64,000 nt of DNA from Bacteroidales bacterium. Lineage in GTDB: Bacteria > Bacteroidota > Bacteroidia > Bacteroidales > Marinilabiliaceae. A program made the translations under genes and the position numbers. Under the pieces are notes generated by a model. It did no database searches and was not told the DNA's origin. It worked only from the letters and a program-made list of their open reading frames with translations. Below, piece by piece: positions 25,349 to 34,342 of the stretch. Within the stretch, counting starts at the first letter, position 1. The number at the start of each line of letters is the position of its first letter. Location of the stretch: contig JAKSLD010000016.1 of NCBI GenBank assembly GCA_024401395.1, positions 20,642 to 84,641 on the forward strand, read 5' to 3'.

Positions 25349-27949
25349 ATGAGAGGATTACTATTCATAATTGTCATGCTGAGTATTATCTCGGCAAACG
25401 CTCAGAAGATTACGCTATCTGGCAAAGTAACAGAGCAATCTTCTGACAAGGCAATGGCAAACGTGGTAGTAACAGTGAGGCCTAATGGGCAAAATAAAAT
25501 AATAAAGTTCGCCACGACAAAGGCAGACGGAAGCTACACCCTCATGCTTAACGCTATGCCAGAGGGGAACCATGTACTGCATTTCTCCATGATAGGTTAT
25601 GCCGTAAAGACTATACCATTGACAAGCGGACAGACGATATACAATGTCGCGATGGAAGAGAAAGCGACTGAACTGAAAGGCGTCAAGATAAAGGCACCGA
25701 GTATTCGGCAGAAGGGAGATACCATATCATACAGCGTTGCAAGTTTTGCAGATGCAAATGACAAGAGCCTAGAGGATGTATTGAAGAAGATGCCTGGAGT
25801 AGAAGTAGAAGAGAGTGGCAAAATAAAATATAACGGCAAAGAAATCAACAAATTCTATATAGAGGGGCATGATATGTTGGGAGGGCGTTATTCTCTAGCA
25901 ACCAACAATATACACCAAGAGGATGTAGGCACAGTGGAGGTCATGACAAACCATCAGCCAATAAAGGCATTGGAAGACATGGTCTTCTCTGAAAATCCGG
26001 CTATTAACATCAAACTGAAAGAAACTGCGAAAGGGCGCTGGGCTGGCACTGCAAAAATAGGGGCAGGTGCTGAAGATAAAGACATAGTGTGGAATGGAGA
26101 GTTGGCATTGATGCGATTTGCGAAGAAGGTACAGTCGCTCAATACTCTCAAGAGTAACAACACTGGAACAGATATTACACGCGAGATAACCCTAAAATTT
26201 GATGACTTTGATGGAGGCTCTCTTGGCAACACCTATTCGTTGCAAAACTACATAAGTGCCACACCCGACAGACTTACTGAGATTTCAGATTCCCGAGTAC
26301 GAGATAACCAAACACACACAATTACGACAAATGACCTATGGGCAATAAGCAACCGAACAGACGTTACTACACAAATTACTTACATAAAAGACAAACTTAC
26401 CTCATCATCGATAAGCCGTACGCAATATTTTCTGAACGACACGACAATAATAATCGATGACTATGAGAAAGCATTACAAAAACGAAACGAGGCGTCAATC
26501 AATTTAACGCTGACATCAAATGGAGATTCGGCATACATAACCAATAAGCTTTCTACAGAACTCAAGTGGAATGACGTCACGATGGATATTGTCCAAAATG
26601 GACAACCACTATATCAAGTTGCCGAAGTGCCTAAGTATCAGATTTCGGATAATTTTGAGATACTACTAAGAAAAGGTCAAAAAGCTTATTCCTTTGATAC
26701 ATACAATGTTTACATGAGGAATCCTCACACACTATCGACAAGCGATGCAATACAGAATGTACGTTCCTCTGCCTATTTCAATCATACCCACACTTCGCTA
26801 GGCTTTTATCTCAATCCATTTACTGTTTCCATGGAAGTTGGGATTCAGATATTAAACCGCTTGATGGAGAGCGATTTGACAGGGGCGATAGATACAAGTT
26901 TGCACAAGAACGACATAAAAATGGCATTTGTACGGACATACGCTACGCCCAAAGCAGAATACAATAATGGAGGATGGCATATCAAATTCAAGATACCATT
27001 AACATATACGCCATACGTATTCAACGACAATCTATCAAGAGAAAAAGACAGAGCATACAAAACACAGATTTCCCCTAGTCTGCACGTTAGCTATGATTTA
27101 AACAATCACCTAAAATGTGGATTATCTGCAAGAGTTGCGCAACGAGACATAAACGAGAAAAATTTCTACCATGGGATTATAATGCAAGACCATAGAAATA
27201 TAAACATAGGATTTGTAGATTATACAGAAGACAAGAGTAAAATTGCAAGTTTCAACGTAGACTACAAACGACCACTTCTGACAATATTCATGAATGGGTA
27301 CATAAGCAAAAGCTGGACCGACATGCATCTGACAGCCAAACGAGACTTCATAGGCGACTATGTAGTAAACTCATATTACTCAGACAAAAGCAAATCGGAA
27401 TTCACAATGGCTGGAGGAGCGATAAGCAAAGGACTAGGATTCATGAGAGGTCTTATCAGAACGAGTTTTGACTACATAAAGAGTAACGGCACAATGCGGC
27501 AAGGAGAGACGACATCAGACTACCAATCAGACAACTACACATGGGGAGCGAAATTGAATGGTCGGCCACTACTATGGTTCAATTTCACGTACGAGATAAA
27601 AATGAATAAGAGTGTAATGACGATGAAAGAGGTTGCGATGGAGACGAAGACTACCGACCAGTCGCAACACCTTACTATCAACTTTTTCCCGACCGAACGA
27701 TGGCAAATAAAACTTATTGGAGACTACTTCCACAACCAAGTAGCTGAGGGACAGCACAAAAACCTATATCTAGCAGATGCTTCGACAAGTTACAATCTGA
27801 AAAACGGAATAGAATTCACACTTACTGCTCTAAACCTTTTTGACCAGCATACATACGGATATACGACTGAAGGAAGTTTGACACGCATGAGCAAGGAGTA
27901 TAAGCTCAGGGCTAGAACTATTATTGGGTCGATGTTCTTTCATTTTTAG
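25349..27949 (+). CDS. CarboxypepD_reg-containing outer-membrane receptor partner of the GLPGLI protein
   Basis: An 866-residue protein from the ATG 25349 (MRGLLFIIVMLS, signal peptide to ISANAQ); the frame opens ten codons earlier at 25319. A carboxypeptidase-regulatory-like domain (ITLSGKVTEQSSDKAMANVVV) leads, followed by a plug-like segment (KQKGDTISYSVASFADAND-like, LEDVLKKMPGVEVEESGKI, KFYIEGHDMLGGRYSLATNNI) and a long barrel ending LRARTIIGSMFFHF. TonB-linked transport or a structural barrel role with the GLPGLI protein is likely; the ligand is unknown. Probably co-transcribed with the GLPGLI gene (138-bp spacing). Confidence 0.78.
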   Translation: MRGLLFIIVMLSIISANAQKITLSGKVTEQSSDKAMANVVVTVRPNGQNKIIKFATTKADGSYTLMLNAMPEGNHVLHFSMIGYAVKTIPLTSGQTIYNVAMEEKATELKGVKIKAPSIRQKGDTISYSVASFADANDKSLEDVLKKMPGVEVEESGKIKYNGKEINKFYIEGHDMLGGRYSLATNNIHQEDVGTVEVMTNHQPIKALEDMVFSENPAINIKLKETAKGRWAGTAKIGAGAEDKDIVWNGELALMRFAKKVQSLNTLKSNNTGTDITREITLKFDDFDGGSLGNTYSLQNYISATPDRLTEISDSRVRDNQTHTITTNDLWAISNRTDVTTQITYIKDKLTSSSISRTQYFLNDTTIIIDDYEKALQKRNEASINLTLTSNGDSAYITNKLSTELKWNDVTMDIVQNGQPLYQVAEVPKYQISDNFEILLRKGQKAYSFDTYNVYMRNPHTLSTSDAIQNVRSSAYFNHTHTSLGFYLNPFTVSMEVGIQILNRLMESDLTGAIDTSLHKNDIKMAFVRTYATPKAEYNNGGWHIKFKIPLTYTPYVFNDNLSREKDRAYKTQISPSLHVSYDLNNHLKCGLSARVAQRDINEKNFYHGIIMQDHRNINIGFVDYTEDKSKIASFNVDYKRPLLTIFMNGYISKSWTDMHLTAKRDFIGDYVVNSYYSDKSKSEFTMAGGAISKGLGFMRGLIRTSFDYIKSNGTMRQGETTSDYQSDNYTWGAKLNGRPLLWFNFTYEIKMNKSVMTMKEVAMETKTTDQSQHLTINFFPTERWQIKLIGDYFHNQVAEGQHKNLYLADASTSYNLKNGIEFTLTALNLFDQHTYGYTTEGSLTRMSKEYKLRARTIIGSMFFHF

Positions 27950-28171
27950 CATTTGAAGACAAAGGACTATACTACAATTTAGTGAAGAATCAACTTGAGT
28001 TAGGAGATAAATACTAGAAACAATATGATATTTTTAGATAGAATCAACACCAGTAGATACTTTTAACAATAATTGGTATGATTCACACATACTTCCTGTT
28101 AAGACAATGGCATGCTACTAGTAAGAGGCAAGTCCGTTGTTCATCGTAAATTTTTTAGGGAATGGAAGGAA
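27950..28171. other. Intergenic region between convergent receptor genes
   Basis: About 340 bp to the next gene in total. The only structured content seen is repeat copy 5 and the bidirectional terminator that follows it; the first ~165 bp are AT-rich and featureless. Confidence 0.5.
28118..28157 (+). repeat. Interspersed repeat copy 5 (variant subfamily)
   Basis: CTAGTAAGAGGCAAGTCCGT (28118-28137) then TGTTCATCGTAAATTTTTT. Same orientation and subfamily as copy 4, 3.9 kb away, with the GLPGLI-receptor pair between them. Confidence 0.8.
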
Positions 28172-28208
28172 AAGAGGCTGTGTCGGAAATTTGACACAGC
28201 CTCTTTAT
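28172..28208. terminator. Bidirectional terminator between convergent receptor genes
   Basis: Perfect 13-bp stem AAGAGGCTGTGTC (28172-28184) / GACACAGCCTCTT (28193-28205) with an 8-nt loop. T-rich tails exist on both strands, so it can end both flanking genes. Confidence 0.85.
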
Positions 28209-28292
28209 CTGAGTATTTCAATTTATTTGTCGGGCTATTGGCTGTAAAAGATTACTACTTACCATAAGCCATTACAAGCTATGACAGTAGCA

Positions 28293-31175
28293 TTAGTTAC
28301 GGCCGAATCCGAAATTAACGCCGAATGAGAACATAGGCTTCATTTTATCGGTGTAAACGAACTGTCGCTTATTAGAAGAGAACAGATTGTGACCCTCCAC
28401 GAAGAATTCAGCGCACTCCTTCAGACGATAAGCTGCGCGGAGATTCATAGTGAAGAAGCCATCAACCACCTCCTGTCCGAAAGTAGAATCGATGTTACGC
28501 TTACCAGCGAAATAGCCCATTGTAGAGAACGAAAGCTTATCCATTGGGCGGAAGATAAAGCCTACAGATCCATATACAGAAGGAGTTGCCTTATGCTTGA
28601 AATTATCTTTACGATTCTCCTTATGGTCGCCAGGATTATCTACATCATCAGCGCCGATATAATACTCCTGCTTAATGTCGTTGCTATAACGCACACCATA
28701 CTTGAGAGCATAATAAAGTCCGAGAGGGCGCTCGATACCTGGAGCAGTCTCATTGCTCTGATACATAGCTAGAAGCTGCTGTTCGAAGGCAGCCTTATCA
28801 GCATCACTCATTTTCTTGTACTTATCAGCAAAAGCAGAAATAGGAGTATAGCCAAGGCACGCATCCAACACGTCCTGAGGATTGCCCCCCTGCATAGCAG
28901 TACCGACTACACGGCCAACGATATCCTGGATAAGGCCAGGATTAGACTGACCATCGCCAGCCAATTTAACTTGGCAATCAGCAAACTGCTTAACAAACAT
29001 ATCAGTCTGCTCATATACATAATAGTCATCAATCTTAGTCTGCTGAGCATTAACATTAAACTTAGCGATAAGTTTAGGAGAGATGATCCAGTCCACGTTC
29101 AAGCCCAAACCCTTTTGATATACTGTAAAAGGCATACTACCATAACGTACAAAAGCCTTAGTACCAAGAACATCCGCCAAAGCAGAAGAAGCGGTACCCA
29201 ACAGCGCTGGAAGTTGTGACGGGTCGGTCTGCAATTTTTCCATCACCTGCCCCAAGAGACCTTTCAAGTCCTTTTCAGCCAAAGTAAGCATAGCAGAGTG
29301 AGCCTTGAGAACGCCATAATCAGAGCTAATAGAATAGAACGACTCAAAATCGACGAGCAAGTTTCTAGTCGGCTTAATACGGTATCCGAACTCGAAATTA
29401 TCTATCTTAACCAGAGGAGACTCCTCATTACCAAGGAACTGGATATAATTAGGCACGCCAGAATTATGCCAGTTATAGTTAGACGAAGAGTGGAAGAATA
29501 CGGTAGAACGGCGAGCGTGACCATAATTTACACGTACGAAATTCTTGTCATTAATCTGGTAAGAAGCGACGAACTGCCAAGAAGGATTCAAGTCATCCGG
29601 AATACTAGTCTTATCGATACGGCCAGCACCCACGAGACGCAAGCCATCGCGCTTATAGTCAAGTCTCAAAGACGCCTCAAAGTCGTCATTCTCAGCAGAA
29701 ATATTACCCTCGCTACGGTAGCCCAAGAAACCAGAAGTCTCGACGGCGCCCTTACCATCGCCATAGTCGATAAACTCAGGTTTATGGTCCTCGATATACA
29801 TCTTCTTATAACCCACGGCAGGCTTCAGAGCCAAGTCGCCCAAATGAAAAGTATACTCAGCAGAGACCTGAGCCAGTTTCTGATACATCTGGAAGCCCGG
29901 AGTACCCACGCAGAAGTGGTTACAGCCACCATAGTAGTTAGCCAGAAGCTTAAGATCCTTAATATCAGCATCGAGAGCCACGTAAGCGGTAGAGAACTCA
30001 CGGACACGATAGCCCACGTTATCCTGACCCACCTGAGTGTTGAGGTTAGACGAATACTGATAACCACCAGTAAGATTCAGACGGATACCATTAGCAGGAG
30101 TGAACGTCAGATAGCCATTGACGCCATCATTACGACGCGACATATAAGGATCCTTATATTGAGTAGACGGGTCCTCGATGCCAGTAAGCGACAACACCAC
30201 GCCTTCATCATTAGCGGCAGAAACATTATAATAATACTTCAAGTCATCAATATTAATATAAGCGCCACCACTGACATCCTTGATAGTTCCATTCTGGAGG
30301 CCCAATCCCAATTGAGTTTTAGAGACTGGTATAGCGCGACCACCCTCCACGCCAGAGCCAGGATAGCAGATATACTTATTAGCAGACGGGATGAGATACA
30401 ACTCACCATTATCACGCCAACGACGATTGACATTATAGGTAAGACCAGAGGCAAACTTAGAGTTAAACCTATGACGGAGAGCAATCTCACCCTGGACATT
30501 CTTGTCTCCGGCGCGTAGATTACCCGAGGCAACATATCGGCTCTCGTCAGGCTTAGTCGTGATGATATTGATAACACCCTGAACAGCATTAGGACCGTAG
30601 AGAGCCGAAGTAGCGCCACGTACGACCTCGAGACGTTCAATATCCTCGATAGAAATAGGGAGATTATCGAGGTTTGGGGTACCGATAGCATAACTATGAA
30701 CAACGCGGCCGTCGATCATTACGAGGATATTCATACTCTCGGCATACAACAAGAAGTTGTTATCAGGGATATTATTCAGGCCACGCATCTGAACGTCATA
30801 AACGCCATTGAGCTTTTCAGCGACGATCATACCAGGCACGAGACGCAGAGCCTCCTCAATGGTAGACACTCCATAAGTACGAAGTTCGTCATGAGTAATA
30901 ACCGTACTAGACAAAGGAGACGTAAAACTACTCTCCTCCTCCTTCGAGGCAGAAGAGACATTCTTGTTCATAATGAGAGCGAACAGCTCGTCGACACTTT
31001 TAACTCCGAGAGTCTCGACAGCTTCCATAAGCTGTTCAAGAGGTAAATCAGACAACTCCTCGGTTGTCATACTTAGAATCTGCTCTCGTGACAATTTCCC
31101 GTATTCCTGTGCTTGGGTGCCAAAAGACAATGCGCAAAAGAGAGCGATAGTGTAAAAAAGTCTTTTCATAGACAT
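28293..31175 (-). CDS. TonB-dependent receptor
   Basis: A 960-residue outer-membrane receptor with a signal peptide (FCALSFGTQAQ). After about 100 residues that include a helical EELSDLPLEQLMEAVETL segment, a plug domain appears: SSTVITHDELRTYGVSTIEEALRLVPG, MRGLNNI, VMIDGRVVHS, DIERLEVVRGATSALYGPNAVQGVINIITT (quoted in parts). The barrel ends in the expected way (MFSFGVNFGFGRN). Insertions around residues 620-780, with several Ala/Gln-rich stretches, make it longer than a typical 700-residue siderophore receptor. Divergent from an AraC-type regulator gene, which may control it. The ligand is unknown. Confidence 0.88.
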   Translation of the reverse strand: MSMKRLFYTIALFCALSFGTQAQEYGKLSREQILSMTTEELSDLPLEQLMEAVETLGVKSVDELFALIMNKNVSSASKEEESSFTSPLSSTVITHDELRTYGVSTIEEALRLVPGMIVAEKLNGVYDVQMRGLNNIPDNNFLLYAESMNILVMIDGRVVHSYAIGTPNLDNLPISIEDIERLEVVRGATSALYGPNAVQGVINIITTKPDESRYVASGNLRAGDKNVQGEIALRHRFNSKFASGLTYNVNRRWRDNGELYLIPSANKYICYPGSGVEGGRAIPVSKTQLGLGLQNGTIKDVSGGAYINIDDLKYYYNVSAANDEGVVLSLTGIEDPSTQYKDPYMSRRNDGVNGYLTFTPANGIRLNLTGGYQYSSNLNTQVGQDNVGYRVREFSTAYVALDADIKDLKLLANYYGGCNHFCVGTPGFQMYQKLAQVSAEYTFHLGDLALKPAVGYKKMYIEDHKPEFIDYGDGKGAVETSGFLGYRSEGNISAENDDFEASLRLDYKRDGLRLVGAGRIDKTSIPDDLNPSWQFVASYQINDKNFVRVNYGHARRSTVFFHSSSNYNWHNSGVPNYIQFLGNEESPLVKIDNFEFGYRIKPTRNLLVDFESFYSISSDYGVLKAHSAMLTLAEKDLKGLLGQVMEKLQTDPSQLPALLGTASSALADVLGTKAFVRYGSMPFTVYQKGLGLNVDWIISPKLIAKFNVNAQQTKIDDYYVYEQTDMFVKQFADCQVKLAGDGQSNPGLIQDIVGRVVGTAMQGGNPQDVLDACLGYTPISAFADKYKKMSDADKAAFEQQLLAMYQSNETAPGIERPLGLYYALKYGVRYSNDIKQEYYIGADDVDNPGDHKENRKDNFKHKATPSVYGSVGFIFRPMDKLSFSTMGYFAGKRNIDSTFGQEVVDGFFTMNLRAAYRLKECAEFFVEGHNLFSSNKRQFVYTDKMKPMFSFGVNFGFGRN

Positions 31176-31215
31176 CTATTTTAAGGTATATTCCAGTTGG
31201 TTTTTTTATCAAAGG

Positions 31216-31245
31216 CAAAGATAGAATAAAAAAATTAACAACAAA
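31216..31245 (-). promoter_or_regulatory. Promoter of the TonB-dependent receptor gene
   Basis: Minus-strand TTTG (31245-31242), an 18-bp spacer and TATCTTTG (31223-31216) fit the -33/-7 pattern, about 40 bp before the ATG. Confidence 0.7.
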
Positions 31246-31317
31246 TAACACAAACTACGCATTTTTTGGAGAAAACAAGAACAATACAACAAAAATATCC
31301 ATTTGTAACTTTTATTC

Positions 31318-31347
31318 TTGGAGAAGAAAAGAAAACACGTAACTTTA
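31318..31347 (+). promoter_or_regulatory. Candidate promoter of the AraC-type regulator gene
   Basis: TTG (31318-31320), 19 bp, then TAACTTTA (31340-31347), one mismatch from TAnnTTTG, ending 18 bp before the ATG at 31366. The TTG is also the first codon of the longer frame, supporting the shorter start. Confidence 0.45.
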
Positions 31348-31365
31348 CGTCCAAATTACACAGAT

Positions 31366-32268
31366 ATGAACGAAAGAAACGTCATAACACTCGAGAATAT
31401 AATTCATCAGGTTCTGAACGAATCTGTGAACTACAAGAATCAGGTGATGATATCACATATCAAAGACCTGAGTCTATTCAAGACGCCATGTCATCTAAAG
31501 GCGATCAGCATACTAGTCTGTCTTAATGGAGAATTAGAGTGTTCGATAAACCTACATACATATAAATTAGGCAAGAACTCAGTATTGATTATTTTCCCAG
31601 AGAATATCATACAGCTCAAGAGCACCAAGGATTTGGAAGCCTTTGCTATAATACTCTCATCAGAATTTGTACGCAAGCTCTCCTTAGACCCGTTATCAGT
31701 TTCGCATCTTTTGGCCTGGGAAGTAACCAGGAAAGCAAAGCTAGAGTTACCCGAGAAAGAAATAGACCATCTGTCGCACTATCTGGCGATATTAGAAAAG
31801 ACCATGAAATCGCCGTTCAACGAGACGAGCGACAATCTGATGATGTATATAAGTTCAGCCTTTATGGCCGAGATAATACAGCTACACCATCACTACCAGC
31901 CTGCCATAGCAGAAGATATCAACGGATCGAAGAGAAAGCTGAATATCCTTGACAAATTTGTGAAACTAGTCGGGATATATCACTCACAAGAGCGAGAACT
32001 GAAGTTCTATGCAGACAAGATGTGCATAACCCCCAAATATCTAGCAGACACTGTGAAGAATATAAGCGGCAAGAAAGCTACGGAATGGATCTGCGACTTT
32101 GTCATAATGGAGGCGCAATCACTGTTAAGATATTCAGGGTTGACAGTTCACGAAATATCCGAGAAGTTGAATTTCTCGTCGCAGTCTGCATTCGGCAAAT
32201 ACTTCAAGTACCAGGTAGGAGTCTCGCCATCAGAGTATCAGGGAAGAGGTCAAGACGAAGAAAAGTAG
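31366..32268 (+). CDS. AraC-family transcriptional regulator
   Basis: A 300-residue regulator. The N-terminal ~160 residues form a cupin-like sensing region (LVCLNGELECSINLHTYKL, NSVLIIFPENIIQLK). The C-terminal ~100 residues carry two helix-turn-helix motifs: LKFYADKMCITPKYLADTVK and LTVHEISEKLNFSSQSAFGK, then YFKYQVGVSPSEYQ. The effector is not apparent. It is divergently transcribed from the TonB-dependent receptor gene with about 190 bp between the starts, so regulation of that receptor is plausible. Repeat dimer 6/7 follows. Confidence 0.88.
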   Translation: MNERNVITLENIIHQVLNESVNYKNQVMISHIKDLSLFKTPCHLKAISILVCLNGELECSINLHTYKLGKNSVLIIFPENIIQLKSTKDLEAFAIILSSEFVRKLSLDPLSVSHLLAWEVTRKAKLELPEKEIDHLSHYLAILEKTMKSPFNETSDNLMMYISSAFMAEIIQLHHHYQPAIAEDINGSKRKLNILDKFVKLVGIYHSQERELKFYADKMCITPKYLADTVKNISGKKATEWICDFVIMEAQSLLRYSGLTVHEISEKLNFSSQSAFGKYFKYQVGVSPSEYQGRGQDEEK

Positions 32269-32307
32269 CTTAGAAGATAGTCCAGCGTACGATGATCGTA
32301 TGAGACG

Positions 32308-32415
32308 ATACCCTGTTCATCGTAATTTTTTTATATTTTGTAGGCTATGTGTACACTCTGCCTATACCCTGTCTAGTATAAGGGAAGTCCCTTGTTCATC
32401 GTAAATTTTTTATTT
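32308..32415 (+). repeat. Interspersed repeat copies 6 and 7 (tandem dimer)
   Basis: Copy 6: CCTGTTCATCGTAATTTTTT (32312-32331). Copy 7: CTAGTATAAGGGAAGTCC and CTTGTTCATCGTAAATTTTT (to about 32410). The linker (TTGTAGGCTATGTGTACACT and following) is nearly the same as in the dimer at 49076-49213 read on the other strand, so a roughly 70-80-bp unit is tandemly duplicated in both. Confidence 0.85.
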
Positions 32416-32423
32416 GGGGAAGA

Positions 32424-32792
32424 GGGGGTGTACGGTGTGGAAACACCCCTGACGGGACAGCAAAAAATGTCGTTCGTCACAGATTAGATGCAGTTCGTCA
32501 AAAAGTTTGCGCTGACGGTAAGGCTGTCAAGATTAACTATATGACGGCTACAAATGAAGGTTTGATGTCAGATGTGACTTCGGAACAAGAACTCGTAGCA
32601 CTTATGCAAGGAAAGGACTTTGCGGACCCAAACACGCCATTTATAATCAATTTGCAAGGTGGTCATATAAACCGCTCTTACGGACATGGTGGTTTTAAGC
32701 GAGATAAGGCTATCAAGACCATAGAGAACGGCAAGGTAGTGATTATACGCGATGGCAAGAAATACAATCTATCGGGCATGAGACTCAACTAA
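32424..32792 (+). pseudogene. 5'-truncated surface protein with a T9SS-like C-terminal tail
   Basis: An open frame runs from the edge of the repeat dimer to 32792. The first ATG is at 32541 (83 codons), but coding-like sequence extends upstream of it (DGTAKNVVRHRLDAVRQK), with no start or signal peptide. The last ~28 residues (KAIKTIENGKVVIIRDGKKY, then NLSGMRLN) match the C-terminal tail common in secreted Bacteroidales proteins. The most likely reading is the 3' end of a larger secreted protein whose 5' part was lost at the repeat dimer. A strong terminator follows. Expression as a small cytosolic protein from 32541 cannot be ruled out. Confidence 0.65.
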
Positions 32793-32820
32793 TCAGGAAG
32801 TTTCTGGCGAGAAAAATTAT

Positions 32821-32856
32821 AGAGGCGTTGCTTAAGAGCAGCGCCTCTAATTTTTT
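32821..32856 (+). terminator. Rho-independent terminator after the truncated surface-protein gene
   Basis: AGAGGCG (32821-32827) pairs with CGCCTCT (32842-32848), with an inner TGCT/AGCA stem, followed by a run of six T. Confidence 0.85.
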
Positions 32857-32867
32857 GCGGCTATTAT

Positions 32868-32969
32868 TTTTTGCCTTGGATTTTTTACCAAAACGTCAAG
32901 TTTTTGCCTTGGATTTTAGTTTTTGCCTTGGATTTTATGCCAAAACGCGATATTTTTGCCTTGGATTTT
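32868..32969 (+). repeat. Four-copy 17-bp direct repeat array before the ATPase gene
   Basis: TTTTTGCCTTGGATTTT occurs four times, exactly, at 32868, 32901, 32920 and 32953 (spacing 33, 19, 33). Copies 1 and 3 are followed by related 16-bp spacers (TTACCAAAACGTCAAG and ATGCCAAAACGCGATA), giving a 33-bp higher-order unit. In the ATPase frame the array would read FALDF-like repeats, but the ATPase most likely starts after it. Confidence 0.9.
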
Positions 32970-32987
32970 TTACCAGAGAATAAATTT

Positions 32988-34331
32988 ATGGCATATTTCA
33001 AACGACATATTGACGAACAATTACTCAAATGGAAAGATTCTGCCCAACACAAACCATTATTGATCAGAGGTGCTCGTCAGGTTGGCAAATCGACTGCTGT
33101 CAGGGAACTTGGAAGAACATTCACATATTTCGTTGAGATAAATCTCGAAAAACAGCCAACGATGCGACAGCTATTTACTGAGGATATAGATGTAAAAAGA
33201 ACGTGTGAGAAACTTAGCGGAACACTAGCAGTACCCATTATCCCTGGAGAGACATTACTTTTCATAGACGAAATACAAGTATCAAAAGAGGCGATTATGT
33301 CGTTGCGCTATTTCAAGGAAGATTATCCAGAGCTACATGTTATAGCTGCAGGATCGTTGCTTGAATTTGCGCTTGAGGAACTGCCATCGTTTGGCGTAGG
33401 AAGAATCAGATCGCTCTATATGTACCCATTCTCATTTGATGAATTTCTTATGGCGCAAGGACTTGATATGCTTGTCGAGTTCAAGAAGAAAGCGACATCA
33501 AGCAATCCCTTGCCCGAGGTTACGCATAATCAATTAACTGACCATCTACGAACATTCTATTTAGTCGGCGGAATGCCAGACGCTGTATCGCAATGGATAG
33601 AGACGCGCAGTTACATTGACGTCACAAGAACACACAATGATATACTAGACACATATCTTGATGACTTTTCAAAATACAAGAGGCGTGTTTCACCTATTGT
33701 ATTACAACAAGTGCTTAGGTCCGTTGCACTACAAGCAGGAACAAAATTTGTATATTCACAGGTATCGACCGACACTAAAACGAATATCATAAAAGATGCA
33801 CTTCATCTGCTTACGCTGGCAGGGCTGACAGTACCTGTAAAACATAGTGATGGTAATGGGGTGCCATTAGGTGCAGAAGAAAATGACGCCTATGTAAAAT
33901 ATCTGTTCTTCGACTTAGGACTCATGCAAACAATGCTTGGTATTGCAGCATCCGAGATAATTACATCGTCGGCAACAGACTTTGTAAACAAAGGTTCGGC
34001 ATCAGAGATGTTTGCCGGGTTAGAATTGCGCAAATATCAAGATAGTTTTCAGAAGCCAGATATTCACTATTGGCAAAATATGTCGCGTAACGGCAATGCA
34101 GAAATAGATTATCTTATTGCCAACAACGGGAAAGTTTTACCGATAGAGGTGAAAGCAAGTACGCAAGGAGGGATGCAAAGTTTATGGTTGTTCATGCGAA
34201 AAAAGCACTCAAGCAATGCTATAAGGACATCGCTTGAGAACTTTGGTGCGTTTGACTATTTTGACAAAGAAGATGCTGACGGTATGCGTCATGTAGAAAT
34301 TGTACCACTATATGCCCTAAGCAACATATAG
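32988..34331 (+). CDS. AAA-type ATPase with DUF4143 domain
   Basis: A 447-residue protein of the AAA_14/DUF4143 family, found in many copies in Bacteroidota and suspected to act as a toxin-like, defence or mobile-element-linked factor; no firm function is known. The Walker A is GARQVGKST (about residues 27-35), Walker B is LLFIDEIQ, and a sensor-like AAGSLLEFAL follows. The C-terminal part contains NAEIDYLI and LPIEVKAST, the D...ExK arrangement of a PD-(D/E)XK nuclease-like fold. I chose the ATG 32988; the frame opens at a TTG (32871) inside the repeat array. Composition and flanking repeats suggest an acquired gene. Confidence 0.85.
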   Translation: MAYFKRHIDEQLLKWKDSAQHKPLLIRGARQVGKSTAVRELGRTFTYFVEINLEKQPTMRQLFTEDIDVKRTCEKLSGTLAVPIIPGETLLFIDEIQVSKEAIMSLRYFKEDYPELHVIAAGSLLEFALEELPSFGVGRIRSLYMYPFSFDEFLMAQGLDMLVEFKKKATSSNPLPEVTHNQLTDHLRTFYLVGGMPDAVSQWIETRSYIDVTRTHNDILDTYLDDFSKYKRRVSPIVLQQVLRSVALQAGTKFVYSQVSTDTKTNIIKDALHLLTLAGLTVPVKHSDGNGVPLGAEENDAYVKYLFFDLGLMQTMLGIAASEIITSSATDFVNKGSASEMFAGLELRKYQDSFQKPDIHYWQNMSRNGNAEIDYLIANNGKVLPIEVKASTQGGMQSLWLFMRKKHSSNAIRTSLENFGAFDYFDKEDADGMRHVEIVPLYALSNI

Positions 34332-34342
34332 CACGAAACAGT

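Noticed and set aside
32871..32987. N-terminal extension of the ATPase starting at TTG 32871
   Set aside because: The extension consists only of translated copies of the 17-bp repeat and is atypical for the family, which normally begins near the Walker A motif; the ATG at 32988 is preferred.
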